From Methanomassiliicoccus sp. UBA386 (GTDB taxonomy: Archaea; Thermoplasmatota; Thermoplasmata; Methanomassiliicoccales; Methanomassiliicoccaceae): a stretch of 12,955 nucleotides of DNA. The DNA lies in contig DAGU01000073.1 in assembly GCA_002498285.1 (NCBI GenBank), positions 7,060 to 20,014 on the forward strand, in the 5' to 3' direction. Shown one piece after another: positions 6,352 to 12,955 of this stretch. Below the pieces are notes generated by a model that saw only the letters and a list, made by a program, of their open reading frames with translations, did no database searches and was not told where the DNA came from. Within the stretch, counting starts at the first letter, position 1. Each line of letters begins with the position of its first letter. The position numbers were made by a program, and so were the translations under genes.

Positions 6352-7905
6352 TCAGGTGTACTCGTCTCCCTTGGTCTTCCTCCACTCATCCAGGGGAACG
6401 GAGAACTTTTTCTCGATCTCGGTGCGGTAGGTGGGGCCGCCATTGTATGCGCAGAATGGAATGATCCTGCCGTCGGGCACGACATAGTGGATGGCGCAGC
6501 GCCTGACCCTCTCAATGTCGTAGTTGTAATCATCCTGGAAATGCATCGAGCTGATCAGCATCATGTTCCAGGAGAACTTGGCCAGGCCGGCCTTGGTCTT
6601 GTTGTTGACCACGTTGGTCAGCGTGTCGACGAACTGGGAAGCGGTCAGGCCGTCAGGTATCTTGCTCTCGTCGATATGCTTCTTGAGGATCTTCTGGGCC
6701 TTCAACAGGGAGAGCTTGGGGAAGGTGGCCGACGATGCGTTCTTGGCCAGTTCGAAGATCTCTTTCATCAGGCCGTCCACGTCCACGAACTGGGTGAGGG
6801 GTATGACCTCATCCCTGTCGTTCACGAACCAGTAGGTGGCCATGCCGCAGTGGGGGTGAGTGGTGAAGGCGACCTTGTCCTCCCTTAGGATGGCCGAGGC
6901 GTACGCCGAGACGGGCGCTACGGACGGAACCGGGAACCAATCCTCCTCCTTGGCGAAGCCGGTCTGGCTCTTAACATCCTTGATCAGATCGGGGATGGTG
7001 TACCTGCCCTCCTCCCTCTCTCTCTGGTCAATGCGTCCGGTGAACGCGACCGGCTGGAAGTTCACCGCTCTGATTACGTCGCGGTTCTTGACGGCGAACT
7101 TGATGATGTCACCTATCTGGTGATCATTAAGCCCCCTGACGACGGTGGGAACGAGAACAATGGAGGGCCGCTTTTCGGTGAGCTTGCGGACGTTCTCGAT
7201 CGCCCTGATCTTGACGTCCAGCAGCTTCTTTGCCCGCGTCTTCATGTATATGTCATCGGTGACGCCGTCGAACTGGAGGTAGATGGTGTTGAGGCCGGCC
7301 TCGGCGCACTTCCTGGCGAAATCGGGGTCGTCGGCCAGCTTTATGCCGTTGGTGGCCACCTGGATCTGGGCGAAGCCAAGCTCCTTGGCCTTCTTGATGA
7401 CGTCGAAGAAGCGAGGATAGATGGTCGGCTCGCCGCCGGAGAACTGGATGGCTGGGGTGGGAACGGGACGTTCCTCCCTCAGCTTCTCCATCATGAACAC
7501 CACCTCTTCAAAGGACGGCTCGTAGACGTAGCCGGCCTGGTTGGCGTTGGCGAAGCAGATGGGGCAGCGAAGATTGCACCGGTTGGTCAGATCAAGGTTT
7601 GCCAGGGACGTGTGGGAGGTGTGCAGGTTGCACAGCCCGCAGTTGTCCGGGCAGGTCTTGGCGTCCTTGATGAGAGGGTTGCTTATTCCGATGCCGTCAT
7701 AAGCATACTTCTCGGCCTTGAGGAACAGGTCTACGTCCGACCAGTATATGTCGGTGACCTTGCCGTGCTCCGGGCACTCTTTGTCCATGAGCACCTTTCC
7801 ATCTGACTCGTAGATGCGCGCTGGCACTACCTTCTTACACTCAGGGCAAAGGGACTGCGTAGCCTTGGGCAGTCCCTTCTGGAGAACACTATCCTTCGCT
7901 ATCAT
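6352..7905 (-). CDS. tes: Radical SAM tetraether lipid synthase-like protein (Tes family)
   Basis: This enzyme probably joins the terminal methyl carbons of archaeol chains to give macrocyclic archaeol or membrane-spanning tetraether (GDGT-type) lipids. The 517-aa protein has an N-terminal rubredoxin-like cysteine set (C20-PE-C23 and C44-PEHG), a second cysteine group C85-PDN-C89-GL-C92, the radical SAM triad C110-NLR-C114-PI-C117 in LTNRCNLRCPICFAN, and the SAM-binding GGEP (157-160). Further cysteines (353, 470, 485) lie in the C-terminal domain. Multiple auxiliary Fe-S clusters plus a rubredoxin-type iron are described for characterised Tes. Start: the frame extends upstream to a TTG at 7944 without a ribosome site; ATG 7905, preceded by GGGATGG, is preferred. 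It leads a three-gene operon with ferredoxin and geranylgeranyl reductase, an order I recall from Methanosarcina. The family match rests on cysteine architecture, length and context; a related methyltransferase-type radical SAM lipid enzyme is the main alternative. Confidence 0.85.
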   Translation of the reverse strand: MIAKDSVLQKGLPKATQSLCPECKKVVPARIYESDGKVLMDKECPEHGKVTDIYWSDVDLFLKAEKYAYDGIGISNPLIKDAKTCPDNCGLCNLHTSHTSLANLDLTNRCNLRCPICFANANQAGYVYEPSFEEVVFMMEKLREERPVPTPAIQFSGGEPTIYPRFFDVIKKAKELGFAQIQVATNGIKLADDPDFARKCAEAGLNTIYLQFDGVTDDIYMKTRAKKLLDVKIRAIENVRKLTEKRPSIVLVPTVVRGLNDHQIGDIIKFAVKNRDVIRAVNFQPVAFTGRIDQREREEGRYTIPDLIKDVKSQTGFAKEEDWFPVPSVAPVSAYASAILREDKVAFTTHPHCGMATYWFVNDRDEVIPLTQFVDVDGLMKEIFELAKNASSATFPKLSLLKAQKILKKHIDESKIPDGLTASQFVDTLTNVVNNKTKAGLAKFSWNMMLISSMHFQDDYNYDIERVRRCAIHYVVPDGRIIPFCAYNGGPTYRTEIEKKFSVPLDEWRKTKGDEYT

Positions 7906-7954
7906 GGGGAGCCATCCCTTTGATGGCAGTAGAGAGAGGTGCAATTTAATACTA

Positions 7955-7975
7955 TTGTAGCTTATTTAGCTACAA
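7955..7975. promoter_or_regulatory. Operator-like inverted repeat between the tes-like operon and the TrmB gene
   Basis: This is a perfect inverted repeat with 8-bp arms, TTGTAGCT and AGCTACAA, separated by TATTT. It lies 50 nt from the Tes-like ATG and 8 nt from the TrmB ATG, in the only AT-rich part of a 78-bp divergent spacer. The AT-rich spacer core and the adjacent ATTTAATACTA run (7944-7954) are the best TATA candidates for both directions, so a bound dimer would block both promoters. Symmetry and placement are typical of autoregulated winged-helix repressors. Confidence 0.75.
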
Positions 7976-7983
7976 GGTGTACT

Positions 7984-8709
7984 ATGGAAGTCGCCGATCT
8001 ATTCACGCTGGACGAAGGCGAGCTAAATGTTGAGAAGGAGGAAATTCTTTCCCTCCTGAGGCGGATCGGGCTAACGGACTATGAGTCCCGCGCCTACCTG
8101 GGCCTGGTCATGCGCTCCCATGGCACCGCCGAGGAGGTGGCCGACGTGGCCAACATCCCCCGCACCTCCGCATACAAGGTGCTTGAGTCCCTGCTCCGCC
8201 GGAACATGGTCATCTCACGGGGCGGCCGGCCCACCGTGTACTATCCGGTGTCGCCCCGGGAGGTCAGGGAGAAGCTCCTGGCCGACGCCGAGCGGGCGCT
8301 GCAAAAAATGGAGAGGCTGCAGGGCGTCCTGTCGGAGAGGGGCGTGCCCCAGCTGGTCTACACAATCGTAGGGAAGGAACGCATCCTTTCCAAGGTGGGG
8401 GACATGATAGACTCGGCGAAGAGCAGTCTCCTGATCTCAGGCCCCTCCCTCCGGGAGGTGCTGCAGGACAGCTCGGGACGGGTCTCCAACGCAGTCAAGC
8501 GAGGTGTGGCGGTCAAGATCGTCGCCGAACCCAACACTAGGGTGCCGGACGACGTCGAGGTGGTGAGGAAGCAGGACATGGTGGCCATCGACGTGATCGT
8601 GGACAGCGAGCAAGCGCTCCTTGCGTCCCCCGACCTCAGCATATGCGGGTACACAGACAACCCGTTCCTGGTGGCGCACTTCGAGTACTTCCTCAATTTC
8701 TCTCCCTGA
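7984..8709 (+). CDS. TrmB-family winged-helix transcription regulator
   Basis: A 241-aa DNA-binding regulator. The N-terminal wHTH domain (about 18-92) contains LGLTDYESRAYLGLV-like spacing, the recognition region EEVADVANIPRTSAYKVLESL (50-70) and a wing GRPTVYYPVSPREV (81-94). A helical linker follows (95-119). The C-terminal domain (124-240: VYTIVGKERILSKVGDMI, SSLLISGP, GVAVKIVAE, ASPDLSICGYTDNP) resembles the phospholipase-D-like effector domain of TrmB/sugar-specific regulators. The frame is open from a GTG at 7939, but that start would run through the operator and lacks a ribosome site; ATG 7984 is chosen and is probably near-leaderless. It is divergent from the tes-like operon and shares with it a 21-bp inverted repeat, so autoregulation plus control of lipid genes is likely. 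The effector is unknown; many TrmB proteins bind sugars, but that need not hold here. Confidence 0.88.
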   Translation: MEVADLFTLDEGELNVEKEEILSLLRRIGLTDYESRAYLGLVMRSHGTAEEVADVANIPRTSAYKVLESLLRRNMVISRGGRPTVYYPVSPREVREKLLADAERALQKMERLQGVLSERGVPQLVYTIVGKERILSKVGDMIDSAKSSLLISGPSLREVLQDSSGRVSNAVKRGVAVKIVAEPNTRVPDDVEVVRKQDMVAIDVIVDSEQALLASPDLSICGYTDNPFLVAHFEYFLNFSP

Positions 8710-8710
8710 G

Positions 8711-8758
8711 TCCGGAGTGTAGCCTAATGGTAGTTCGTCCGCTCATAAGGGGGCGGAC
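8711..8758 (+). other. tRNA 5'-half-like segment with an 8-bp hairpin
   Basis: The 63-bp spacer before the giant gene contains TAGCCTAATGGTAG (8720-8733), which fits a tRNA D-arm/A-box pattern (TRGCNNARNNG). It is followed at 8743 by TCATAA, reminiscent of a Met anticodon loop. The D-stem does not close well, the anticodon stem is out of register, and no TTCRA T-arm or matching acceptor follows. What does form is a hairpin at 8737-8758, GTCCGCTC with GGGCGGAC (8 bp, one G-T pair, loop ATAAGG). It may be a degenerate tRNA remnant, a terminator of the TrmB gene, or a 5' UTR element. Confidence 0.35.
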
Positions 8759-8772
8759 CGCTCGCTCCTCAG

Positions 8773-11700
8773 ATGAAAGCGGCAGCTGTGGAAAAGAGCC
8801 CTCTCGCACGATCGAGGGGAGGGCAGATGCCCTTCTCGCTGGTGGCCGTCCTGCTCCTCGTCCTCTCTGGAATGAGCATCGCCCTCATCCACCAGGAAGG
8901 CGCCGGAGAGGAAGAGCGGATGACCCCCGAGACCATACAGGCGCTCAAGGTGGCGTCGGTGCAGGCGTGCGACGACATATCCCGGAAGGCGTACGTGGCG
9001 GGGCTGGAGGCGACCCGGGGAGGCAATGTACTGAACGCCACCGCCCTGCAGGAAAGGTTCGCCAAGCTGCTATCGTCCACCTTGAACGACACCTATCCAG
9101 GCCATGTCGCCGGCTCCATGGTCTGCGTGGACTCGCTGGACCTTGAGCTGACGATCCTCCACGCCACCGTGGAGGATGAGAACGGGGCGTCGAGCATACC
9201 TGCATACTTCTCCCTTCATGGCAGCTACCGCCTGAACGTTTCCACCACGGACGGCCACCTGGTGTGGGTCCAGGAGATGGACGAGCCCATGTACATCCCG
9301 CTACCGCTTCTCATGGACAGGCTGTCCAGGCTAGACTCATCCTCGGGTGTGAGGGGCGGCGTCGAGGCCACCGTCCGATACTCACTCTCCGTACTGGCCC
9401 AGGACCGGGTGCTCCGCGGCTATGGAGCGTATGGTCGGGATGGCGCCGCGGGGACGGCGGCCATCATCACCGATGAGGATGTCATCCGGGCGGTCAACAT
9501 CGCCCTGCTGCTGGAGGAGATGAAGCTCTTCCGCAGCTCCATGTCCGTCTACGGCATAGATGGGGGCGACCTCGCGGGCAGGGAGGTGGACGCCGGCGAG
9601 CTGCTGCTCAGCACCTATGAGGATGTCGAGTACGATCTCCGCTTCATCGCCGCCCAGGCCATAAATGGGGCGGTGGACCGCATCGTCATAGGGATCATGG
9701 AGCAGATGGGATACCTTCACCCGGTGAACCTCTTGGACGGCACGATCAGCACGGTGGTGTCCAGCCTAAATGAGGTGATCCAGTACTTCAGCAAAAAGGA
9801 CCTGTACCTGGAGCACAGCATCAACAAACTGAAGAAGTGGGCCGAGGAGGCGGGATTCGAGGAAGGCTACTACAACCCCATTGGATGGGATCGTGTCGAG
9901 GGCGAGGTCATGCTTCCGGAGACGGACGTGATCTTCTATGATGCCAATGGGGAACAGCATGTGATGCCCTTCTTCGGGCGGCCGATGGACTTCGACGTCC
10001 AGCCCTACGACGTTTTCTCCAACTACCTATGGGAGGACTTCTTCGACCAACGATGCGCCGACCTGAACATCATGGCCGACCATTTGAAGGGCTTCGTGCG
10101 CACGGTGGCCGACCAGGTGTCCCTGTACGCCGACCTTCCCATCATGAGGGATGCGGCCGACCCGGCCAACGGCGTCCCGTGGACGGATGAGCTGCTGGAA
10201 AGGATCCGCACCGCGTTCATTGAGCAGGAGGATTGGACCGCTCCCGCCATCGAGGCCGTTCGCGAGGTGGGGAGGATACAGGACGCCGCCTCCCTCACCA
10301 CCCTGGACTTCATCCGTGACAACTGGATATGGCTGACCAACCAGACCTATGCCGTGGAGGAGGTGGCGGAGCAGATCGCCGCCGAGGAGTGCCGCAGGAT
10401 CAGCGCCCTGGTGCCCATGGACGAGAGCTCCACCAAATCGCTGCATCTGATCCTCTCATGGATGATGCGGGAGGAGGGGACCTTCTACAACCGGGTCCTG
10501 GTCGAGGAGTACGAATGGCTGAGCGGCCCGTTCAAGAGGGCCATGGAGGCGGCGCTGTCGGCGCGCTCCGAGGACCTGAACGCAGCGGAAGAGGTCATCG
10601 GAATGGTGAGCGGAAGGATCTACGGGCCGTCCCTGCAGCCCATAGCGGCCAACTCCGTTCTGGGCGTTATCGCCGAGGTGGAGCGTTACCTTTCAGCCAG
10701 GTACGAGGGCGGCTCCACCTCTCTTCCGGCGGAGGGCTTCGTGCTCCACGGGCCGAAGGGCGTGACGCTCGACGAGAGGCTGGATGCGGAGCACGTCGCC
10801 CTGACGGCCGGCGACGGCAGACGGGGAACGCTCGACGTGGAGGTGGTCCGGCCGTGGGAGCAGAGGGAGCGCGAGTACCCGTGCAACCTGCACCTCAACT
10901 CCTTGTTCCAGGAGGGGAGCCTCCCATATGCGTCCCAATGGAACGTATCTTACAGCGGAATCGCCGTGGTGAAGGCGGCGGCCCCCGCGCTCGGCTCCCA
11001 GGAGGAGGGGAGGGTGATCGAGTTCGAGATTCCCATGGAGGGCAGCTTCAGCATCGTGACCATGTCGGGATGGGGCCTGATAGGCGTTGACTATGCGCCC
11101 ACCGTCACCCTGGAGAAGGCGATCTCCGATCTTCTGTCGAGAATATGGAACGGGATATTGGATGGAGCGGAAGCGCTGGGGCGGACCATCGCGGGGGCCT
11201 TCGACGCCTTCGCCCGCATGGTCCCGGAGATCATGTCGTTCGCCCTCGACCCCCTGGGCTCCATGGCCCAGGCGCTGTTGGACCTGATCGATAAGGCGCA
11301 CGAGGTCGCCAGCTCCTTCCTCAGCGCCATCCTGGGAGGGCTGGCCGACTCCGCCGGGAAGGTGGCGGGCGGCACGGTCATACGCCTGAGCCTGTTCGGC
11401 TTCACCCTAGCCATCATCGTCGAGCCGGGCGTGACGAGCATAGCGGGCACGCGGGACCGCCTCACTATGGAGATGGGCATGGACATCGGCGGCATCTCGT
11501 TCTCCGGCGCCCTCCGCGTTCTGAAAATGGACGAGGGGGACCATACCATGGTGATGAGCGCCACGCTCGGAAAGGATGACTGGAGCGTGAAGCTGTGCGC
11601 GGACCCTCGGACCAGGGTGTACGATGACGTCATGAGGGCCACCGGCTACTTCGGCGGGATGGTCCTCGACCTCGTCCTGCCCAAGGTGGAGGTGGTGAAC

Positions 11701-12876
11701 AAGGTCACGCTCAGCCTGGCGGACATCCCGGGCCTGGGGCAGGCGCTGCAGAACATTCCCCTCATACCGGGGACCAAGGCGGCCCTAAACGCCGGTCTGG
11801 AAGTGGGGATGGTGACCGACGGCATCTCCACCCTGACGATCAACGAGGTGGAGATGAACCCTTCGGGGAGGGACAGCGGCAGGGAATGGATCGAGCTGTA
11901 CAACCCCACTGACCGTCCGATCGATCTGAGCGGATGGAGCATTGTCACCTCGCATGGAAACAAGGTGAAGCATCCCCTGCCATCCCAAGTGATCTCTCCC
12001 GGAGAGCACTATGTCCACACCTTCCCCCGCCAGGCATTGGACAATGGTGGAGAAGGATCCTTCGCCACCGAGGAGTGCGTTGTGCTCGTCAACCCCTCTG
12101 GGGAGAAGGTGGACCACGGGCCGTGGGTGACGGACCATGCCAATGATGCCCGGACGTGGCAGAGGGAGCACGACTCCTCGTCGAGATGGGTCTTCAAAGA
12201 GGGCACTCCCGGGGCGGCCAACGGACTGTCGTTCCATGGGGTGGAGGACCTCTTCGGTCTGCTGGACGTTCTCCGGCAGTCGTTCGAGAAGGCGTTCTCC
12301 GGCTCCAGAGGCCTGGGGGACATAGGCGACCTCGCCGAGCTGGTGCAGAACGCCCTGCGCATCGTCGCGGAGAGGCTGATATCCACTATGGTGGGCGCCA
12401 TATCGTACGTCCAGTTCTTTGTCCAGGCGGGCGCTGGAGATGCCCTCGGGATAGCGGAGGCCGGGTTTACGGCCGCCATCAAGATCACCGGCGCCACCCT
12501 TAGGGAATGCCTCCTGGCGATGGTCAACAATGTCTTACGGCTGTTCGATGACCTGCTCAACCCCACCAACCTGTTGCGGGTGTTCCAGCCTCTGGGAATG
12601 ATAGGTCCGGAGGATATCTATGCCGAGCTCTCGGAGCATATATCCATCTCTGCCCCCAGCGTAATGGGCCACCTGTTCAATGACCTGGTCCAGGCCAAGG
12701 CCTCGGTGCAGTTCAATATGGCAACGGCGGACTTCCTGGACGGTAAGGCGGACAGCGACTGGAGGATCGAGTTTGGCGTGAGCGCCGTGGCCGGGCTCAC
12801 CCTGATGAAGGTGCCGGTGGGGGTCCGGAGCGAGTTGGAGGCGTGGCTCGTCCACGCCACCCTCCGCCCGGCCTGA
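8773..12876 (+). CDS. Giant surface/secreted protein with pilin-like N-terminus and lamin-tail domain
   Basis: A 1367-aa protein. The N-terminus has basic residues (K2, K8, R13, R15) and GGQ (16-18), then one hydrophobic helix (about 20-39, PFSLVAVLLLVLSGMSIALI). This resembles archaeal class III signal peptides and the N-termini of envelope proteins encoded with type IV pilus-like systems. The rest contains no clear further membrane span and several N-glycosylation sequons (NAT, NDT, NVS, NQT), so it probably faces outside. Amphipathic helical stretches occur near 777-875 and 1155-1260. Residues about 1019-1152 form a lamin-tail (LTD) domain: INEVEMNPSG, EWIELYNP, DLSGWSI, SPGEHYV, then GTPGAANG. 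It probably serves adhesion, scaffolding or envelope assembly; no enzymatic motif is seen. An alternative start at ATG 8827 follows a purine-rich GAGGGGAGGG but would remove the basic N-region, so 8773 is kept. It follows the TrmB gene by 63 nt on the same strand. Confidence 0.85.
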   Translation: MKAAAVEKSPLARSRGGQMPFSLVAVLLLVLSGMSIALIHQEGAGEEERMTPETIQALKVASVQACDDISRKAYVAGLEATRGGNVLNATALQERFAKLLSSTLNDTYPGHVAGSMVCVDSLDLELTILHATVEDENGASSIPAYFSLHGSYRLNVSTTDGHLVWVQEMDEPMYIPLPLLMDRLSRLDSSSGVRGGVEATVRYSLSVLAQDRVLRGYGAYGRDGAAGTAAIITDEDVIRAVNIALLLEEMKLFRSSMSVYGIDGGDLAGREVDAGELLLSTYEDVEYDLRFIAAQAINGAVDRIVIGIMEQMGYLHPVNLLDGTISTVVSSLNEVIQYFSKKDLYLEHSINKLKKWAEEAGFEEGYYNPIGWDRVEGEVMLPETDVIFYDANGEQHVMPFFGRPMDFDVQPYDVFSNYLWEDFFDQRCADLNIMADHLKGFVRTVADQVSLYADLPIMRDAADPANGVPWTDELLERIRTAFIEQEDWTAPAIEAVREVGRIQDAASLTTLDFIRDNWIWLTNQTYAVEEVAEQIAAEECRRISALVPMDESSTKSLHLILSWMMREEGTFYNRVLVEEYEWLSGPFKRAMEAALSARSEDLNAAEEVIGMVSGRIYGPSLQPIAANSVLGVIAEVERYLSARYEGGSTSLPAEGFVLHGPKGVTLDERLDAEHVALTAGDGRRGTLDVEVVRPWEQREREYPCNLHLNSLFQEGSLPYASQWNVSYSGIAVVKAAAPALGSQEEGRVIEFEIPMEGSFSIVTMSGWGLIGVDYAPTVTLEKAISDLLSRIWNGILDGAEALGRTIAGAFDAFARMVPEIMSFALDPLGSMAQALLDLIDKAHEVASSFLSAILGGLADSAGKVAGGTVIRLSLFGFTLAIIVEPGVTSIAGTRDRLTMEMGMDIGGISFSGALRVLKMDEGDHTMVMSATLGKDDWSVKLCADPRTRVYDDVMRATGYFGGMVLDLVLPKVEVVNKVTLSLADIPGLGQALQNIPLIPGTKAALNAGLEVGMVTDGISTLTINEVEMNPSGRDSGREWIELYNPTDRPIDLSGWSIVTSHGNKVKHPLPSQVISPGEHYVHTFPRQALDNGGEGSFATEECVVLVNPSGEKVDHGPWVTDHANDARTWQREHDSSSRWVFKEGTPGAANGLSFHGVEDLFGLLDVLRQSFEKAFSGSRGLGDIGDLAELVQNALRIVAERLISTMVGAISYVQFFVQAGAGDALGIAEAGFTAAIKITGATLRECLLAMVNNVLRLFDDLLNPTNLLRVFQPLGMIGPEDIYAELSEHISISAPSVMGHLFNDLVQAKASVQFNMATADFLDGKADSDWRIEFGVSAVAGLTLMKVPVGVRSELEAWLVHATLRPA

Positions 12877-12955
12877 GATGGCGGATCGACCGCTTTGACG
12901 GATGCAGCCCTTTAGGTCGCCTCGGGAAAAGCATCGCATGCAGGATGGCAGAATA
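12877..12955. other. Window end, no supported gene
   Basis: The 79 bases after the giant gene contain no clear promoter or terminator. ATG codons at 12938 and 12946 open short frames that run off the window; either could begin the next gene, but too little is visible to call one. Confidence 0.3.

Noticed and set aside
5046..6888. Long plus-strand open frames (381 and 419 codons) opposite the lipid operon
   Set aside because: They are antisense to geranylgeranyl reductase, ferredoxin and the Tes-like gene, whose motifs are unambiguous. The translations are low-complexity and show no family features, as expected of GC-rich shadow frames.
7906..7944. TTG start giving a 530-aa Tes-like protein
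   Set aside because: A rare start codon with no ribosome site; the ATG at 7905 gives a normal N-terminus before the rubredoxin-like cysteines.
7939..7983. GTG start giving a longer TrmB protein
   Set aside because: The extension would translate through the operator repeat, has no family similarity, and lacks a ribosome site.
8711..8800. Complete tRNA-Met gene, possibly with an intron
   Set aside because: No T-arm (GGTTCRANNCC) and no 3' strand complementary to the acceptor were found downstream, and the D- and anticodon stems do not pair in register.
10329..11090. 253-codon frame within the giant gene
   Set aside because: It is an alternative reading frame of the 1367-aa protein, Arg/Gly-rich, without initiation signals.
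1..12955. CRISPR arrays, insertion sequences, integrases or toxin-antitoxin pairs
   Set aside because: No regularly spaced repeats, transposase or integrase motifs, or paired small genes of that kind were found on either strand.

Overview
The window looks like a chromosomal piece of a GC-rich methanogenic or related Thermoplasmatota archaeon; a Methanomassiliicoccales-like genome is my best guess, and this is inference. It carries a mevalonate kinase of archaeal type, a geranylgeranyl reductase, a tetraether-lipid-synthase-type radical SAM protein and a TrmB-family regulator. Several genes are preceded by archaeal TATA-like boxes, some placed for leaderless transcription. No rRNA, complete tRNA, CRISPR array, insertion sequence or phage gene is visible.

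Layout from left to right. (1) 65-1186: PLP-dependent class I/II aminotransferase. (2) 1309-1875 and 1898-3082: an unrecognised acidic protein with a basic, AT-hook-like tail, followed after 22 nt by a 12-helix MFS transporter, probably one operon from a TATA box at 1226. (3) 3137-3523 (minus): an orphan 128-aa protein, divergent from (4) 3662-4600: mevalonate kinase. (5) 4601-4979: a 379-bp non-genic stretch with a TATA box, a run of interlocking palindromes, a 12-bp long-range inverted repeat, a tandem CCTCC-containing repeat and a terminator hairpin. It is a candidate for an undescribed structured RNA or leader. (6) 7905-4980 (minus): the operon tes-like radical SAM synthase, then a 55-aa two-cluster ferredoxin, then geranylgeranyl reductase, tightly packed. 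(7) 7984-8709: a TrmB-type regulator divergent from that operon. A 21-bp inverted repeat (8-bp arms) sits in the shared promoter. (8) 8773-12876: a 1367-aa surface or secreted protein with a pilin-like N-terminus and an embedded lamin-tail domain.

The middle of the window reads as an archaeal membrane-lipid module. Mevalonate kinase feeds isoprenoid synthesis, geranylgeranyl reductase saturates the C20 chains with electrons from ferredoxin, and the Tes-like enzyme can join chain ends to make macrocyclic or membrane-spanning tetraethers. The divergent TrmB protein with its operator-like repeat is the obvious candidate to control the last three steps. The most unusual material is the TrmB/Tes operator, the structured 4660-4975 spacer, the tRNA-like/hairpin spacer at 8711-8758 and the giant lamin-tail protein.
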